A stretch of 64,000 nucleotides of DNA from assembly GCF_900459175.1 (NCBI RefSeq), contig NZ_UHFA01000002.1:744001-808000 (forward strand), read 5' to 3'. The notes beneath the pieces are model-generated. The model was not told the origin of the DNA, searched no databases, and saw nothing but the letters and a program-made list of their open reading frames with translations. The position numbers and the translations under genes were made by a program. The DNA is from Streptococcus downei MFe28. GTDB lineage: Bacteria; Bacillota; Bacilli; Lactobacillales; Streptococcaceae. Each line of letters opens with the position of its first letter. Position 1 is the first letter of the stretch. This document shows, piece after piece, positions 9,196 through 17,522 of the stretch.

Positions 9196-10112
9196 AAAGA
9201 ATACTAGAAAAAATTGAGCAACAAATTGGGGCTGACATCTATCATGGTGCCAGCCTTGCCCTTTATAGTGGGGATTGGCAGGAATTTTATTTAGGAGCCC
9301 TAGATGGGGAGCAACCTGTCCGGCCAAATCTGACCTATGACCTGGCTAGTGTCTCTAAGGTGGTTGGTGTTGGGACGGTTCTGATTCAGATGGTCAAGGA
9401 AGGCCGTGTCAAGTTGGACCTGCCCCTGCAGGCCTATTACCCAGCCTTCGCCGACCCAGGTGTGACTATTCGTCAACTCCTGACCCATACCTCGGGGATT
9501 GACCCCTATATCCCCAATCGAGATCAGCTTGATGCAAAGGGGCTTATTGAGGCCATCAATCAGATTAGGGTAACGGACCAGAAGGAGTTTAAGTACACTG
9601 ATATTAACTTTATCCTTTTAGGTCTGATGTTGGAAGGGCTGACCAAGAAGACCCTGCCAGACCTATTTGAAGACTGGGTCTATAAGCCTTTTGCTATGAG
9701 GGAGACTGGTTTTGGCCCAGTTCCAGAGGCCGTTCCAACGCTCAAGGGAGTGGTAGCAGGAGTAGTGCATGACCCTAAGGCCAAAGTCCTAGGTAATCAT
9801 ACTGGCTCGGCAGGTCTCTTTTCGACTCTCAAGGATTTGGAAAAGTTTCTCAATGCCTACTTGCAAAGAGACTTTGCCTCTTATCTGAACCACAATTTCG
9901 CCCCCTCTGGGAAAAAAGAGCGTAGTCTAGCTTGGGACAAGCAGGGTGACTGGCTCCTCCATACGGGTTATACAGGAACCTTTGTCCTCTATAATCGTCA
10001 GAAGCAAAAGGCAGCCATTTTTCTCTCTAATCGGACCTATGAAAAGGACCAGCGGGCCCAATGGATTCTCGATCGAGATCAGCTGATTGAAATTATCAAG
10101 GAGGACCTTTAA
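9192..10112 (+). CDS. Serine hydrolase of the beta-lactamase / penicillin-binding (class C-like) family
   Basis: A 306-aa protein. The SxxK motif is SVSK (around residue 54), the second motif is the Tyr of KYTDIN (around 138), and HTGYTG near 258 is the KTG-like triad. LLTHTSGID is a further signature. There is no signal peptide, so it is probably cytoplasmic and more likely an esterase or peptidase-like enzyme than a resistance enzyme. It overlaps cppA by 4 bp and the DUF1697 gene by 1 bp, giving a tight three-gene unit. Confidence 0.85.
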   Translation: MKRILEKIEQQIGADIYHGASLALYSGDWQEFYLGALDGEQPVRPNLTYDLASVSKVVGVGTVLIQMVKEGRVKLDLPLQAYYPAFADPGVTIRQLLTHTSGIDPYIPNRDQLDAKGLIEAINQIRVTDQKEFKYTDINFILLGLMLEGLTKKTLPDLFEDWVYKPFAMRETGFGPVPEAVPTLKGVVAGVVHDPKAKVLGNHTGSAGLFSTLKDLEKFLNAYLQRDFASYLNHNFAPSGKKERSLAWDKQGDWLLHTGYTGTFVLYNRQKQKAAIFLSNRTYEKDQRAQWILDRDQLIEIIKEDL

Positions 10113-10657
10113 TGCGTTATGCCTTACTCTTAAGAGGGATTAATGTCGGTGGCAAGAATAAGATTGTCATGGCTGAACTGGTTCGGCAGGTTGAAGAACT
10201 GGCTTACACTCAGGTTGAAACCTACATCAATTCAGGCAACCTCTTTTTCACCAGTGACCGACCAGAAGATGAGATTATAGCTGATTTCAAGGCCTTCTTT
10301 GCCAAAAATTATCCCTTTGTGGTCACCTTCTCCATCTTCTCAGCCAAGGACTTTGCCAGTGAAAATCTACCGGATTGGTGGACAGAAGATTTAGCTAGGA
10401 AGGACGTCCTCTTTTATACCGTGGACTTGGATAAGGAGCTGGTTAGAAAGGCTATTGAAAGCTTGGAATTGATCGATGAGATTATTCATTTTGGTAGCCT
10501 AGGCATCTATTGGGGCAAGTACGAGGAGAAGACCTTTCTCAAGACGGCTTATCACAAGGCCTTACTCAAACAACCTTTTTACAAGGCAATCACCATCCGT
10601 AACCATAAAACCTATGCCAAGCTAGCTGACTTTCTAGATTTGCCCGACCAAGACTAG
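10112..10657 (+). CDS. DUF1697 family protein
   Basis: A 181-aa cytoplasmic protein starting MRYALLLRGINVGGKNKIVMAEL and carrying YINSGNLFF, the usual N-terminal hallmarks of DUF1697. The function is unknown. The ATG shares its A with the TAA of the upstream serine hydrolase, so expression is coupled. AAGGAGGACC within the preceding gene serves as ribosome binding site. Confidence 0.85.
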   Translation: MRYALLLRGINVGGKNKIVMAELVRQVEELAYTQVETYINSGNLFFTSDRPEDEIIADFKAFFAKNYPFVVTFSIFSAKDFASENLPDWWTEDLARKDVLFYTVDLDKELVRKAIESLELIDEIIHFGSLGIYWGKYEEKTFLKTAYHKALLKQPFYKAITIRNHKTYAKLADFLDLPDQD

Positions 10658-10702
10658 CCTTTCTGACAGATGGGGTGGCTCCATTAGTCAAAAATTTTTG
10701 GG

Positions 10703-10725
10703 GCCTCTTGATTTTTATTGAGTAT
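10703..10725 (-). repeat. Remnant end of a RUP-like element
   Basis: TTGATTTTTATTGAGTAT is identical to the right end of copies B and H. The rest of the element is missing. It lies in the gap between the DUF1697 gene and pflB. Confidence 0.55.
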
Positions 10726-10774
10726 GAGCTGGCAATCTCACAAGGTACATTAGTTAAAAATTTTTTTGAGCAGA

Positions 10775-10808
10775 AAAAAGGACAACCCTTGGAGGATTGC
10801 CCTTTTAT
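10775..10808 (-). terminator. Terminator of pflB
   Basis: On the minus strand the arms are AAGGGCAATCC and GGGTTGTCCTT (with G-T pairs), followed by TTTTTT. Confidence 0.75.
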
Positions 10809-10826
10809 TTATGCACCTAAATTCAG

Positions 10827-13160
10827 TTAGGCTTTTTGTCCTGAAATAGCTTCAGCAACGTCATCCATTGAAAGCACTTCGTGGAAGACCCGTTGTGTCA
10901 ATTCAGTCTTTTGTTCTGGTGTGAGGTACTTGGTGTTGACACAGTAACCAGAGATACGAACGATAACATCTTCACCATTCATAATCTTGTCATAGACATC
11001 CTTGAGGTCCATAACGTTAAGGTTGACGTGTTGACCACCATTTTCAAAGTAACCATCGAGGATTGTTACCAAGTTGTCAACTTGTTCGTCACGAGTCTTA
11101 CCAAGAGCACGTGGAGAAACTTGAGTTGTCAAGGAAATACCATCAGCAGCATAAGCGAAGTCAAGACTTGCTAGGGAGTTAAGGTTTTGCAACCAACCAC
11201 CTTTAGCCTTGTTAGATGGGTTAGCACCTGGTGAGAAGAATTCCAATTTAGACAGGTTCACGCTACCATCTTCATTGAGGTAAACACCCTTGTGGACTGG
11301 CGAGTTACCAGTTTGTTTAGAGTAGGCAACGTTAGAAGTAATGGTCAAGAGTGATACAGTCGCTTCTGCGTTCTTGTAGAGCTTGTGGTTACGAAGACGA
11401 GTTGTATAAGCTTCAATCAACCATTCTGCCAATTCGTTAGAACGAGGGTCATCTTCACCCCAACGTGGGTATTCACCAGTAGTTTCGTAGTCGTAGATGT
11501 AGCCATCTTCATCACGAATTGGTTTAACAGTCGCATACTTGATAGCAGACAGGGCATCAACAGTATTTGCGAAACCACAGATACCGAATCCCATGTTAGC
11601 CCGAACTCGAGTAGGTAAGAAGGCCATTTGCACAGCTTCGTAGTTGTACTTATCAGTCATGTAGTGAATGATATTCATAGCATCTACATAAGTATCAGTC
11701 AACCAGTCAAGAGATTTTTCGAAGTTAGCTTTAACGGTATCAAAGTCAAGGACTTCATCGCGAACAGGTTCGATGTCGAAGACCTTGTAGTCCTTATGAA
11801 CATCATCGTAACCACCGTTAAGACCAGTCAAGAGAGCTTTCAGAACGTTAACCCGAGCACCGAAGTATTGGAGGTTGTGACGTTGATCTTCATTTTCTGG
11901 GTCAAGTGGGGATACACAGCATGAGATACATGACATTTCACCGTAGCCATCCTTAGCCATGGTTGTGACACCTTCGTATTGGATAGAAGAGTGCTTGTGG
12001 CTCATATGCATACAGTAGTGACGGAAGGCATATGGCAATTTGTCAGTCCAAAGAACAGTCAAGTTTGGTTCTGGAGCGTTACCGATATTATCCAAGGTGT
12101 TAAGGAAACGGTAGTCCATCTTAGTAACACGGTGGCGACCATCAGCACCCATACCTGCCATAGAAGTTGTAATGAAGGTTGGGTCACCTGAATAGAGTTC
12201 GTCGTAAGCTTTGGTCCGAGCGAATTTCACGGTCCGAAGTTTCATAACGAAGTCATCAACAAATTCTTGGATTTCGCTTTCGGTATAAGTACCACGAGCC
12301 AAGTCACGTTCAGCATAGATGTCAAGAACGATTGGCACACGTCCAAGAGAGGTAGCAGCACCATTGATAACACGGCAGACAGCCATGAAGGCGATGTTGG
12401 TCCATTGGATAGCTTCCTTAGTATCCATGGCAGGACGACGAACGTCAAGTCCGTAGAGGTCACCCAATTTAACTACGTCTTGAAGTGCTTGATATTGCAA
12501 GTTAACTTCTTCACGCAGACGAATAGTTTCTTCGTTAATTTCGGTCAAGGCATTCCAGTCGTTAACCTTTTCTTGCATGAGATAGTCAGCTCCATAAAGA
12601 GCCAAACGAGCATAAACCCCAATGATACGACCACGTGAGTAAGCATCTGGCAAACCAGTAACAGTGTGGGCGTGACGAGCACGGCGGATGTTAGAAGTGT
12701 AGGCACGGAAGATACCGTCATTTACAGTTGTTACATGTTTGGTAAAGATTTCATGAACAGCTGGGTCAGGTTCATATCCGTGTTCCTTCAAAGCTGTTTC
12801 AGCCATCCGGATACCACCTTTTGGCATGAAGTTCAACTTGAAGAGTTCATCATTTTGGATACCATAGATGAGTTCTTGGTCCTTGTCAATGTAACCTGCA
12901 TCAAGGTCAGCGATTGAAGTTGGGCGAGTATCCATTGGGAAACGGCCTGCTTCTTCATAGCCAGCTTTTGTATTTTCTACAATCTTTTTGATGTGAAGAC
13001 TGCGTTCGGTTGGACCAGCCAAGAAGCTTTCATCACCATCGTAAGGGGTGTAGTTGTCTTGAACGAAACGAGCAATACTTGCTTTTTCTTTCCAGTCGGT
13101 TCCTTTGAAGCCTTCCCAGGCTTTTTCAAAGACATCGGTATTTGTTTTAACAGTTGCCAT
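10827..13160 (-). CDS. pflB: Pyruvate formate-lyase
   Basis: A glycyl-radical enzyme (777 aa) converting pyruvate and CoA to acetyl-CoA and formate in anaerobic mixed-acid fermentation. The adjacent catalytic cysteines are in [12 protein letters not shown], and the radical glycine is in [10 protein letters not shown] (Gly738), at the expected distance from the C-terminus. It needs the activating enzyme PflA, which is not in this window. It is divergent from dinB. A cre site for CcpA lies upstream, fitting carbon control of the pyruvate branch. AGGAGAC precedes the ATG. Codon use looks strongly biased, as for a highly expressed gene. Confidence 0.98.
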   Translation of the reverse strand: MATVKTNTDVFEKAWEGFKGTDWKEKASIARFVQDNYTPYDGDESFLAGPTERSLHIKKIVENTKAGYEEAGRFPMDTRPTSIADLDAGYIDKDQELIYGIQNDELFKLNFMPKGGIRMAETALKEHGYEPDPAVHEIFTKHVTTVNDGIFRAYTSNIRRARHAHTVTGLPDAYSRGRIIGVYARLALYGADYLMQEKVNDWNALTEINEETIRLREEVNLQYQALQDVVKLGDLYGLDVRRPAMDTKEAIQWTNIAFMAVCRVINGAATSLGRVPIVLDIYAERDLARGTYTESEIQEFVDDFVMKLRTVKFARTKAYDELYSGDPTFITTSMAGMGADGRHRVTKMDYRFLNTLDNIGNAPEPNLTVLWTDKLPYAFRHYCMHMSHKHSSIQYEGVTTMAKDGYGEMSCISCCVSPLDPENEDQRHNLQYFGARVNVLKALLTGLNGGYDDVHKDYKVFDIEPVRDEVLDFDTVKANFEKSLDWLTDTYVDAMNIIHYMTDKYNYEAVQMAFLPTRVRANMGFGICGFANTVDALSAIKYATVKPIRDEDGYIYDYETTGEYPRWGEDDPRSNELAEWLIEAYTTRLRNHKLYKNAEATVSLLTITSNVAYSKQTGNSPVHKGVYLNEDGSVNLSKLEFFSPGANPSNKAKGGWLQNLNSLASLDFAYAADGISLTTQVSPRALGKTRDEQVDNLVTILDGYFENGGQHVNLNVMDLKDVYDKIMNGEDVIVRISGYCVNTKYLTPEQKTELTQRVFHEVLSMDDVAEAISGQKA

Positions 13161-13237
13161 AAGATATATGTCTCCTAAATTCTAGTAACACAATGGCTCT
13201 ACCATCTGTTACAGTTTACAGTATAATAGTAACACAG

Positions 13238-13251
13238 AGTAACCGCTTTCA
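13238..13251 (-). promoter_or_regulatory. cre site (CcpA) upstream of pflB
   Basis: The minus strand reads TGAAAGCGGTTACT, matching 13 of 14 positions of the consensus TGWAARCGYTWNCW. It is about 80 bp upstream of the pflB start, just before a TATACT -10-like box on the minus strand, so CcpA binding would affect initiation. Confidence 0.65.
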
Positions 13252-13397
13252 CAAGGATAAACTGGATATTACCGACATTCTTTTATAATACAGATTGGTA
13301 TTTTTTCGCAAACTGTATTATAAATCTTTCTCTTTGGCAATTTCTTTAGAAAAGTTGTATAATAAACTAACTAGGGTTGCAGACAGAAAGGTATCTT

Positions 13398-14495
13398 ATG
13401 CTAATTTTCCCCCTCCTCAACGATACCAGCAGAAAAATCATCCACATTGACATGGATGCCTTTTTTGCGTCGGTTGAAGAGCGAGACAATCCTGATTTGC
13501 TTGGCAAGCCTGTCATTATCGGGGCTGATCCGAGAAAAACAGGAGGACGGGGCGTGGTTTCCACCTGTAATTATGAGGCCAGAAAATACGGTGTTCATTC
13601 GGCCATGAACTCCAAGGAGGCCTTGGAACTCTGCTCCCAAGCGGTGTTCATTTCGGGGAACTATCAAAAGTACCGTCAGGTTGGTCAGCAGATTCGCGAG
13701 ATTTTTAAGCGCTACACGGACCTGGTCGAGCCCATGTCTATTGATGAAGCCTATCTTGACGTGACGACCAACAAACTTGGCATCAAGTCGGCGGTCAAGT
13801 TGGCCAAGATGATTCAGGTTGATATTTGGCGGGAAATTCACTTGACCTGTTCGGCTGGAGTTTCTTACAATAAGTTTCTTGCCAAATTAGCTAGTGACTA
13901 CGATAAGCCCCATGGGCTAACCCTGATTTTGCCAGAAGAGGCCGAGGATTTTTTGAAGGTCCTTCCCATAGAAAAATTTCATGGGGTTGGTAAACAATCA
14001 GTTAAAAGATTGCATGACCTAGGAGTCTACAAAGGCCAGGACTTGCTGGAGCTGCCTGAGATGACTCTGATTGATTACTTTGGGCGCTTTGGCTATGACC
14101 TCTACCGCAAGGCCAGGGGGATTTCCAATAGTCCTGTCAAGCCCAATCGGGTGCGCAAGTCCATCGGTAGTGAGCGTACCTATAGTAAATTATTGCGGAA
14201 TGAGGGAGATATCAAGGCAGAAATCTCCAAGAATGTAAACAGGGTGGCCGCTACTCTGGAGCGCTACGGTAAGCGCGGTAAGGTCGTGGTGCTCAAGGTG
14301 CGCTATTCTGACTTTTCAACCCTAACCAAACGTCACAGTCTGGAGCTAGCCACCCAAGACCGAGATCAGATTGAAAAGGTGGCCTATGCCATTTTTTCAG
14401 AGCTTGAAGAAGAGACCACTCTAGGGATTCGCCTCCTAGGAGTTACGGTAACCGATTTGGAAGATGTCGGAGCTAGTGAAGTGACTTTGTTTTAG
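13398..14495 (+). CDS. dinB: DNA polymerase IV
   Basis: A Y-family translesion polymerase of 365 aa. Catalytic acidic residues are in [15 protein letters not shown] and [10 protein letters not shown]. HhH-type [17 protein letters not shown] and the little-finger domain ([10 protein letters not shown]...) follow. The start MLIFPLLND was preferred to the ATG at 13377 because AGAAAGG lies 7 bases before it. It is divergent from pflB, with a TATAAT-like box (TATAAT at about 13359). A terminator follows at 14520. It may be under HdiR control, but no operator was recognised. Confidence 0.95.
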   Translation: MLIFPLLNDTSRKIIHIDMDAFFASVEERDNPDLLGKPVIIGADPRKTGGRGVVSTCNYEARKYGVHSAMNSKEALELCSQAVFISGNYQKYRQVGQQIREIFKRYTDLVEPMSIDEAYLDVTTNKLGIKSAVKLAKMIQVDIWREIHLTCSAGVSYNKFLAKLASDYDKPHGLTLILPEEAEDFLKVLPIEKFHGVGKQSVKRLHDLGVYKGQDLLELPEMTLIDYFGRFGYDLYRKARGISNSPVKPNRVRKSIGSERTYSKLLRNEGDIKAEISKNVNRVAATLERYGKRGKVVVLKVRYSDFSTLTKRHSLELATQDRDQIEKVAYAIFSELEEETTLGIRLLGVTVTDLEDVGASEVTLF

Positions 14496-14515
14496 TACCT
14501 TTTATCTGCCTAGAT

Positions 14516-14557
14516 AAAAAGCTGACCATCTCAATATCTGAGGTGGCCATTTTTTTG
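14516..14557 (+). terminator. Terminator of dinB
   Basis: Arms TGACCATCTCA / TGAGGTGGCCA followed by TTTTTTTG. Confidence 0.8.
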
Positions 14558-14720
14558 TTGGATTGGATTTTTTACCCCCATTTAAAATCAAAATTTTCAA
14601 TTTTGATACTTTCTTATAAAGTGCGGACGCAAGCAAACTCCTGACAGAGTTTCATTGCTACTTTTTGAGCCTAGGTCTCAAAAAGTCCGAGCTTGGGACA
14701 AAACTATCCCTCAGCCAACG

Positions 14721-14755
14721 AAAAAGCAACGGTTTTGATGCCGTTGCTTTTTGTT
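14721..14755 (+). terminator. Hairpin at the left end of the IS
   Basis: Perfect 12-bp arms AAAAAGCAACGG / CCGTTGCTTTTT with an 8-base loop. It would stop read-through transcription entering the element from the left, a common feature of IS ends. Confidence 0.75.
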
Positions 14756-14812
14756 TGACATAGGTAGTTTTGATAAAATATAGTTGACAAAAAATAATAG
14801 AAAGGCTACCTC

Positions 14813-16339
14813 ATGTACATTCACTATAACACAAATCAAACGACTCTGCCACTAGAATTAAGCGCATTCTTACCCCACAACCATCTCGTTTTTACGATTG
14901 AAAAGGTGGTCAATAAACTAGATGATAATGCCTTTCTAAACTTTTATCATGAGGTTGGGCGGCCTTCTTACCCTCCCCAATTACTCCTAGCAGCCCTTTT
15001 ATTTGCTTATTCTCAAGGGATCTTTTCCGGACGAAAGATAGAAAAAATGATGGTGGAAAATCTTGCCCTGCAATACTTAACAGGTCAGCTGGTGATTTCT
15101 TATCGGACAATCAATCGTTTTCGTGTGGCTCCTGGGATGGAGGAGCTGATTCGTAATCTCTTTATTGACCTCAACCTTCAGTTGAAAATGGAGGAATTAG
15201 TGTCCTTAGAGTGTTTGTTTATTGACGGGACTAAGATTGAAGCTAACGCTAACAAGTACAGTTTTGTTTGACGGAAGGCTGTTGATAAATTTTCTGCCAA
15301 ACTTCAAGCGACTCTAAAAACCTATTTTCAAGAGGAAATTAATCCTTTGATTCAAGAGGCCATTGTCTTAGATGACCAAGAGCCTGTAACTTCTGAACAA
15401 TTGATAGAGTTTTCTCAAATCCTTGAGGAAGAATGGAAATCAGTTAACCAAGCCATCGAAGAAAATCCTGTCAAAGGAAAGGATGAGCGTCAAACAAAGC
15501 GTCGGAAACTCAAGAAAGTCCTTCGAAAGGTAAGGGAGGATTTTTCAGCCCGTGCACAAAAGTACGAGACCTATCAAGCTACTTTCACTGGTCGCAATAG
15601 TTTTTCAAAGACAGATACAGACGCCACTTTTATGCGGATGAAAGACGACCACATGAGAAATGGTCAACTGAAGGCTGGCTACAATCTCCAAATCGCTACT
15701 GAGAATCAATTTGTTCTCCACTATGATATCTTCCCAAATCCGACAGACACCAAGACCCTCTTACCATTTTTAGACTCCTATCCCCATGACGCCAAGACTA
15801 TTGTCGCAGATGCTGGTTATGGTAGTGAAGAGAACCTACTAACTCTTGACCAAGAGGAAATTAATCACTTGATTAAGTATGGCAGGTTTGATAAGGAACA
15901 AAAGAGGACCTACAGAAAGTCTGACAAGAATCTAGCCAATTGGCACTATAATGAAAAAGAGGATAGCTACACCCATCCAGAGGGTTGGAAATAGGTGTTT
16001 CATCATCTCAAACACCAGAAAACGCAAACAGGTTTTGAACAAGAGATTAAGGTCTACCAGGCTGAGGAGCTTGAATTAGCTCCTCAAAAGGGGCTATATA
16101 TCAACGAGCGGTACCAATATTTAAAGCAAAAAGAAGTTCAAGCGCTTTTATCTCCTGAGGGCAGTCAAGTTTTCGCACAACGCAAGGTTGATGTGGAGCC
16201 TGTCTTTGGGCAGATAAAGGCTTGTTTGGGTTACAAAAGGTGTCATCTGCGGGGGAAACGACAGGTCAAGATTGACATGGGATTGGCCCTTATGGCCAAT
16301 AATCTCATCAAATATAACAGGAGAAGCAACCGAACCTAA
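14813..16339 (+). pseudogene. IS1182-family transposase, two nonsense codons
   Basis: A single reading frame of about 508 codons is broken by TGA at 15269-15271 and TAG at 15992-15994; the three parts (152, 224 with the unstarted stretch, and 114 codons) are all in the same frame, so these are point mutations and not frameshifts. The first part carries the DUF772 N-terminus (RPSYPPQLLLAALLFAYSQG) and FIDGTKIEANANKYSFV. The first stop replaces the tryptophan expected before RKAVDKF. The middle part has YNLQIATENQFVLHYD and IVADAGYGSEEN of the DDE domain. The last has VEPVFGQIKACLGYKRCHLRGK. AGAAAGG precedes the ATG. Confidence 0.88.
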
Positions 16340-16378
16340 AAAATAGAGGGTCACCAACAAGTGATCCTCTATTTTTCG
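16338..16378 (+). terminator. Terminator at the right end of the IS
   Basis: Arms AAAAATAGAGG..TCAC / GTGA..CCTCTATTTTT, bidirectional in appearance. Confidence 0.8.
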
Positions 16379-16526
16379 AGCTCAAACGGATTTCTGTCCC
16401 AGACTCACCACTTTGGCGAAAGTATCCCACTATCCTTACGTCAGAATTTTAATAACTATTCCTTTTTGGAAAATATGACCAAGCTAGGGGCTATGTTTGC
16501 TTAAAGAGTATGAGCTTCTATAGTGG

Positions 16527-17006
16527 CTATAATGCTGCTGCCTTGAGGGCTTGGATTAGTTTTTGGCGGGAAAGTAAAGCGATGGTAGAGAGAATAGAAA
16601 AAGCTAGTCTGAAAATCAAAGTAAGCAAGTGGGCGGGGAGGCCTGTCTGGACTCCCAAGGCAAGCGATGCCAGAGTCTGGAGAAAGGTAAGAAAGCCTAG
16701 GTAATAAGCTAGACTACTGACAGGTTTAGCTAGAAGTTGGGCTGGCTCATCATTGAGTCGCTTTTGATTATAGATAAAGAGTCCTAAGAGAAGAGCGTTT
16801 AGGAGCAGTGCTATGACTAGAAGGACTAAATTAGTGATTGTTAGGGAGTCAAAGTCGCTTTTATCTAAGTCAGCTACTGCAATTGTTAATACGATACTTA
16901 CTAAAAAGATAAGGGTATTGAAAGCAAGACTGCTGCTTTCAAAGACGATGAGTGCTATATTCAGTCCTTTGAGGGTACTTCTGTATTTGGACCATTGAGG
17001 ATACAT
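16527..17006 (-). CDS. Four-helix membrane protein of unknown function
   Basis: A 159-aa hydrophobic protein with segments at about 15-45, 57-82, 97-118 and 125-148. I do not recognise the family. It resembles its upstream neighbour (17047-17520) in length, spacing of helices, a central N-(Q/x)-(K/A)-R-(L/F)-N motif (YNQKRLNDEP here, RNQARFNQKG there) and a following LAYYLGFLTFL / LPYLLGYSLFF segment, so the two look like a tandem duplication. AAAGGAGATAATC precedes the ATG on the minus strand. It is the last gene of the recD2-led minus-strand run. Confidence 0.7.
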   Translation of the reverse strand: MYPQWSKYRSTLKGLNIALIVFESSSLAFNTLIFLVSIVLTIAVADLDKSDFDSLTITNLVLLVIALLLNALLLGLFIYNQKRLNDEPAQLLAKPVSSLAYYLGFLTFLQTLASLALGVQTGLPAHLLTLIFRLAFSILSTIALLSRQKLIQALKAAAL

Positions 17007-17046
17007 GATTATCTCCTTTAGAATTATTGGACTTGCCAGTTAAGGG

Positions 17047-17520
17047 TCATACCTGATTCAAGGCGTTGAGCAGTCTGGCCGAATTGCGACTGTTGATGTA
17101 AAAGGGAAGGTAAAAGAGTTGTAGGGCCATGTTGAGGGTGAAGCCAGTAGCTATGAGGTCCGCAAAAATATTAATGAAAAAGAGGCTATAGCCCAGTAAA
17201 TAAGGGAGTTCAGATAGCTTGCCTTTCTGGTTGAAGCGGGCCTGATTGCGAAAGGCCAGGCTCATGATGGCAATGTTAAAAATAATATTGATGCAGTGGT
17301 TGAACTGGACGTCCCTGGTTACTGATTGAAGTAGCTCCTCGACTTGTGAAATGTCTGCTTGTGGCAGGTTACTTGCCTGATAAAAGCCTGAGCGAATCCC
17401 GTAAACTAGGACAATAAAGCCAAAGAGGACAAGGACATTGATGACCAGGTTAATTAAATGAAGGATGGCCACGGTGCGGTTGGATTTTCTAAAGATGGTT
17501 TGCAGATCTTTGATAGGCAT
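17047..17520 (-). CDS. Four-helix membrane protein, paralogue of the next gene
   Basis: A 157-aa protein with four hydrophobic segments (about 18-42, 75-92, 107-122 and 125-145). The N-terminus MPIKDLQTIFRKSNRTVAIL is cytoplasmic-looking. It is similar in organisation to the 159-aa protein downstream; see that entry. The start lies 2 bp after the recD2 stop on the minus strand, so the two are probably co-transcribed and perhaps coupled. The function is unknown. Confidence 0.7.
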   Translation of the reverse strand: MPIKDLQTIFRKSNRTVAILHLINLVINVLVLFGFIVLVYGIRSGFYQASNLPQADISQVEELLQSVTRDVQFNHCINIIFNIAIMSLAFRNQARFNQKGKLSELPYLLGYSLFFINIFADLIATGFTLNMALQLFYLPFYINSRNSARLLNALNQV

Positions 17521-17522
17521 TC

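Larger units (their letters stand above)
14689..16406 (+). mobile_element. IS1182-family insertion sequence (inactive)
   Basis: Near-matching terminal inverted repeats: GAGCTTGGGACAAAACT at 14689-14705 and, reversed, GAGTCTGGGACAGAAAT at 16390-16406. The 1718-bp length suits the family. Inside lie a left-end terminator hairpin (arms AAAAAGCAACGG, 14721-14752), a transposase gene with two in-frame stops, and a right-end terminator. The element sits within a family-4 repeat. Confidence 0.8.
14605..16426. repeat. GATACTTTC-ended repeat (family 4) interrupted by an IS1182-family element
   Basis: Outer ends GATACTTTC and GAAAGTATC are inverted. The left part (GTGCGGACGCAAGCAA, a GAGTTT hairpin, then arms ACTTTTTGAG / CTCAAAAAGT at 14660-14686) and the right part (CCACTTTGGCGAAAGTATC) align with an uninterrupted 150-bp copy at 42594-42743. 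In that copy the place of the IS is taken by a perfect hairpin. Confidence 0.7.

Noticed and set aside
9192-10112. Beta-lactamase conferring resistance
   Set aside because: No signal peptide and only the general serine-hydrolase triad; it sits in a housekeeping-like cluster with cppA.
10881-13178. Many plus-strand frames opposite pflB
   Set aside because: They are shadows of a strongly biased, highly expressed gene on the other strand; none has recognisable motifs.
13384-13400. GGTATCTTATG before dinB as another copy of the uvrA/DUF896 leader
   Set aside because: Only about 10 bases match, dinB has a proper AGAAAGG site, and nothing further upstream is shared; chance is enough.
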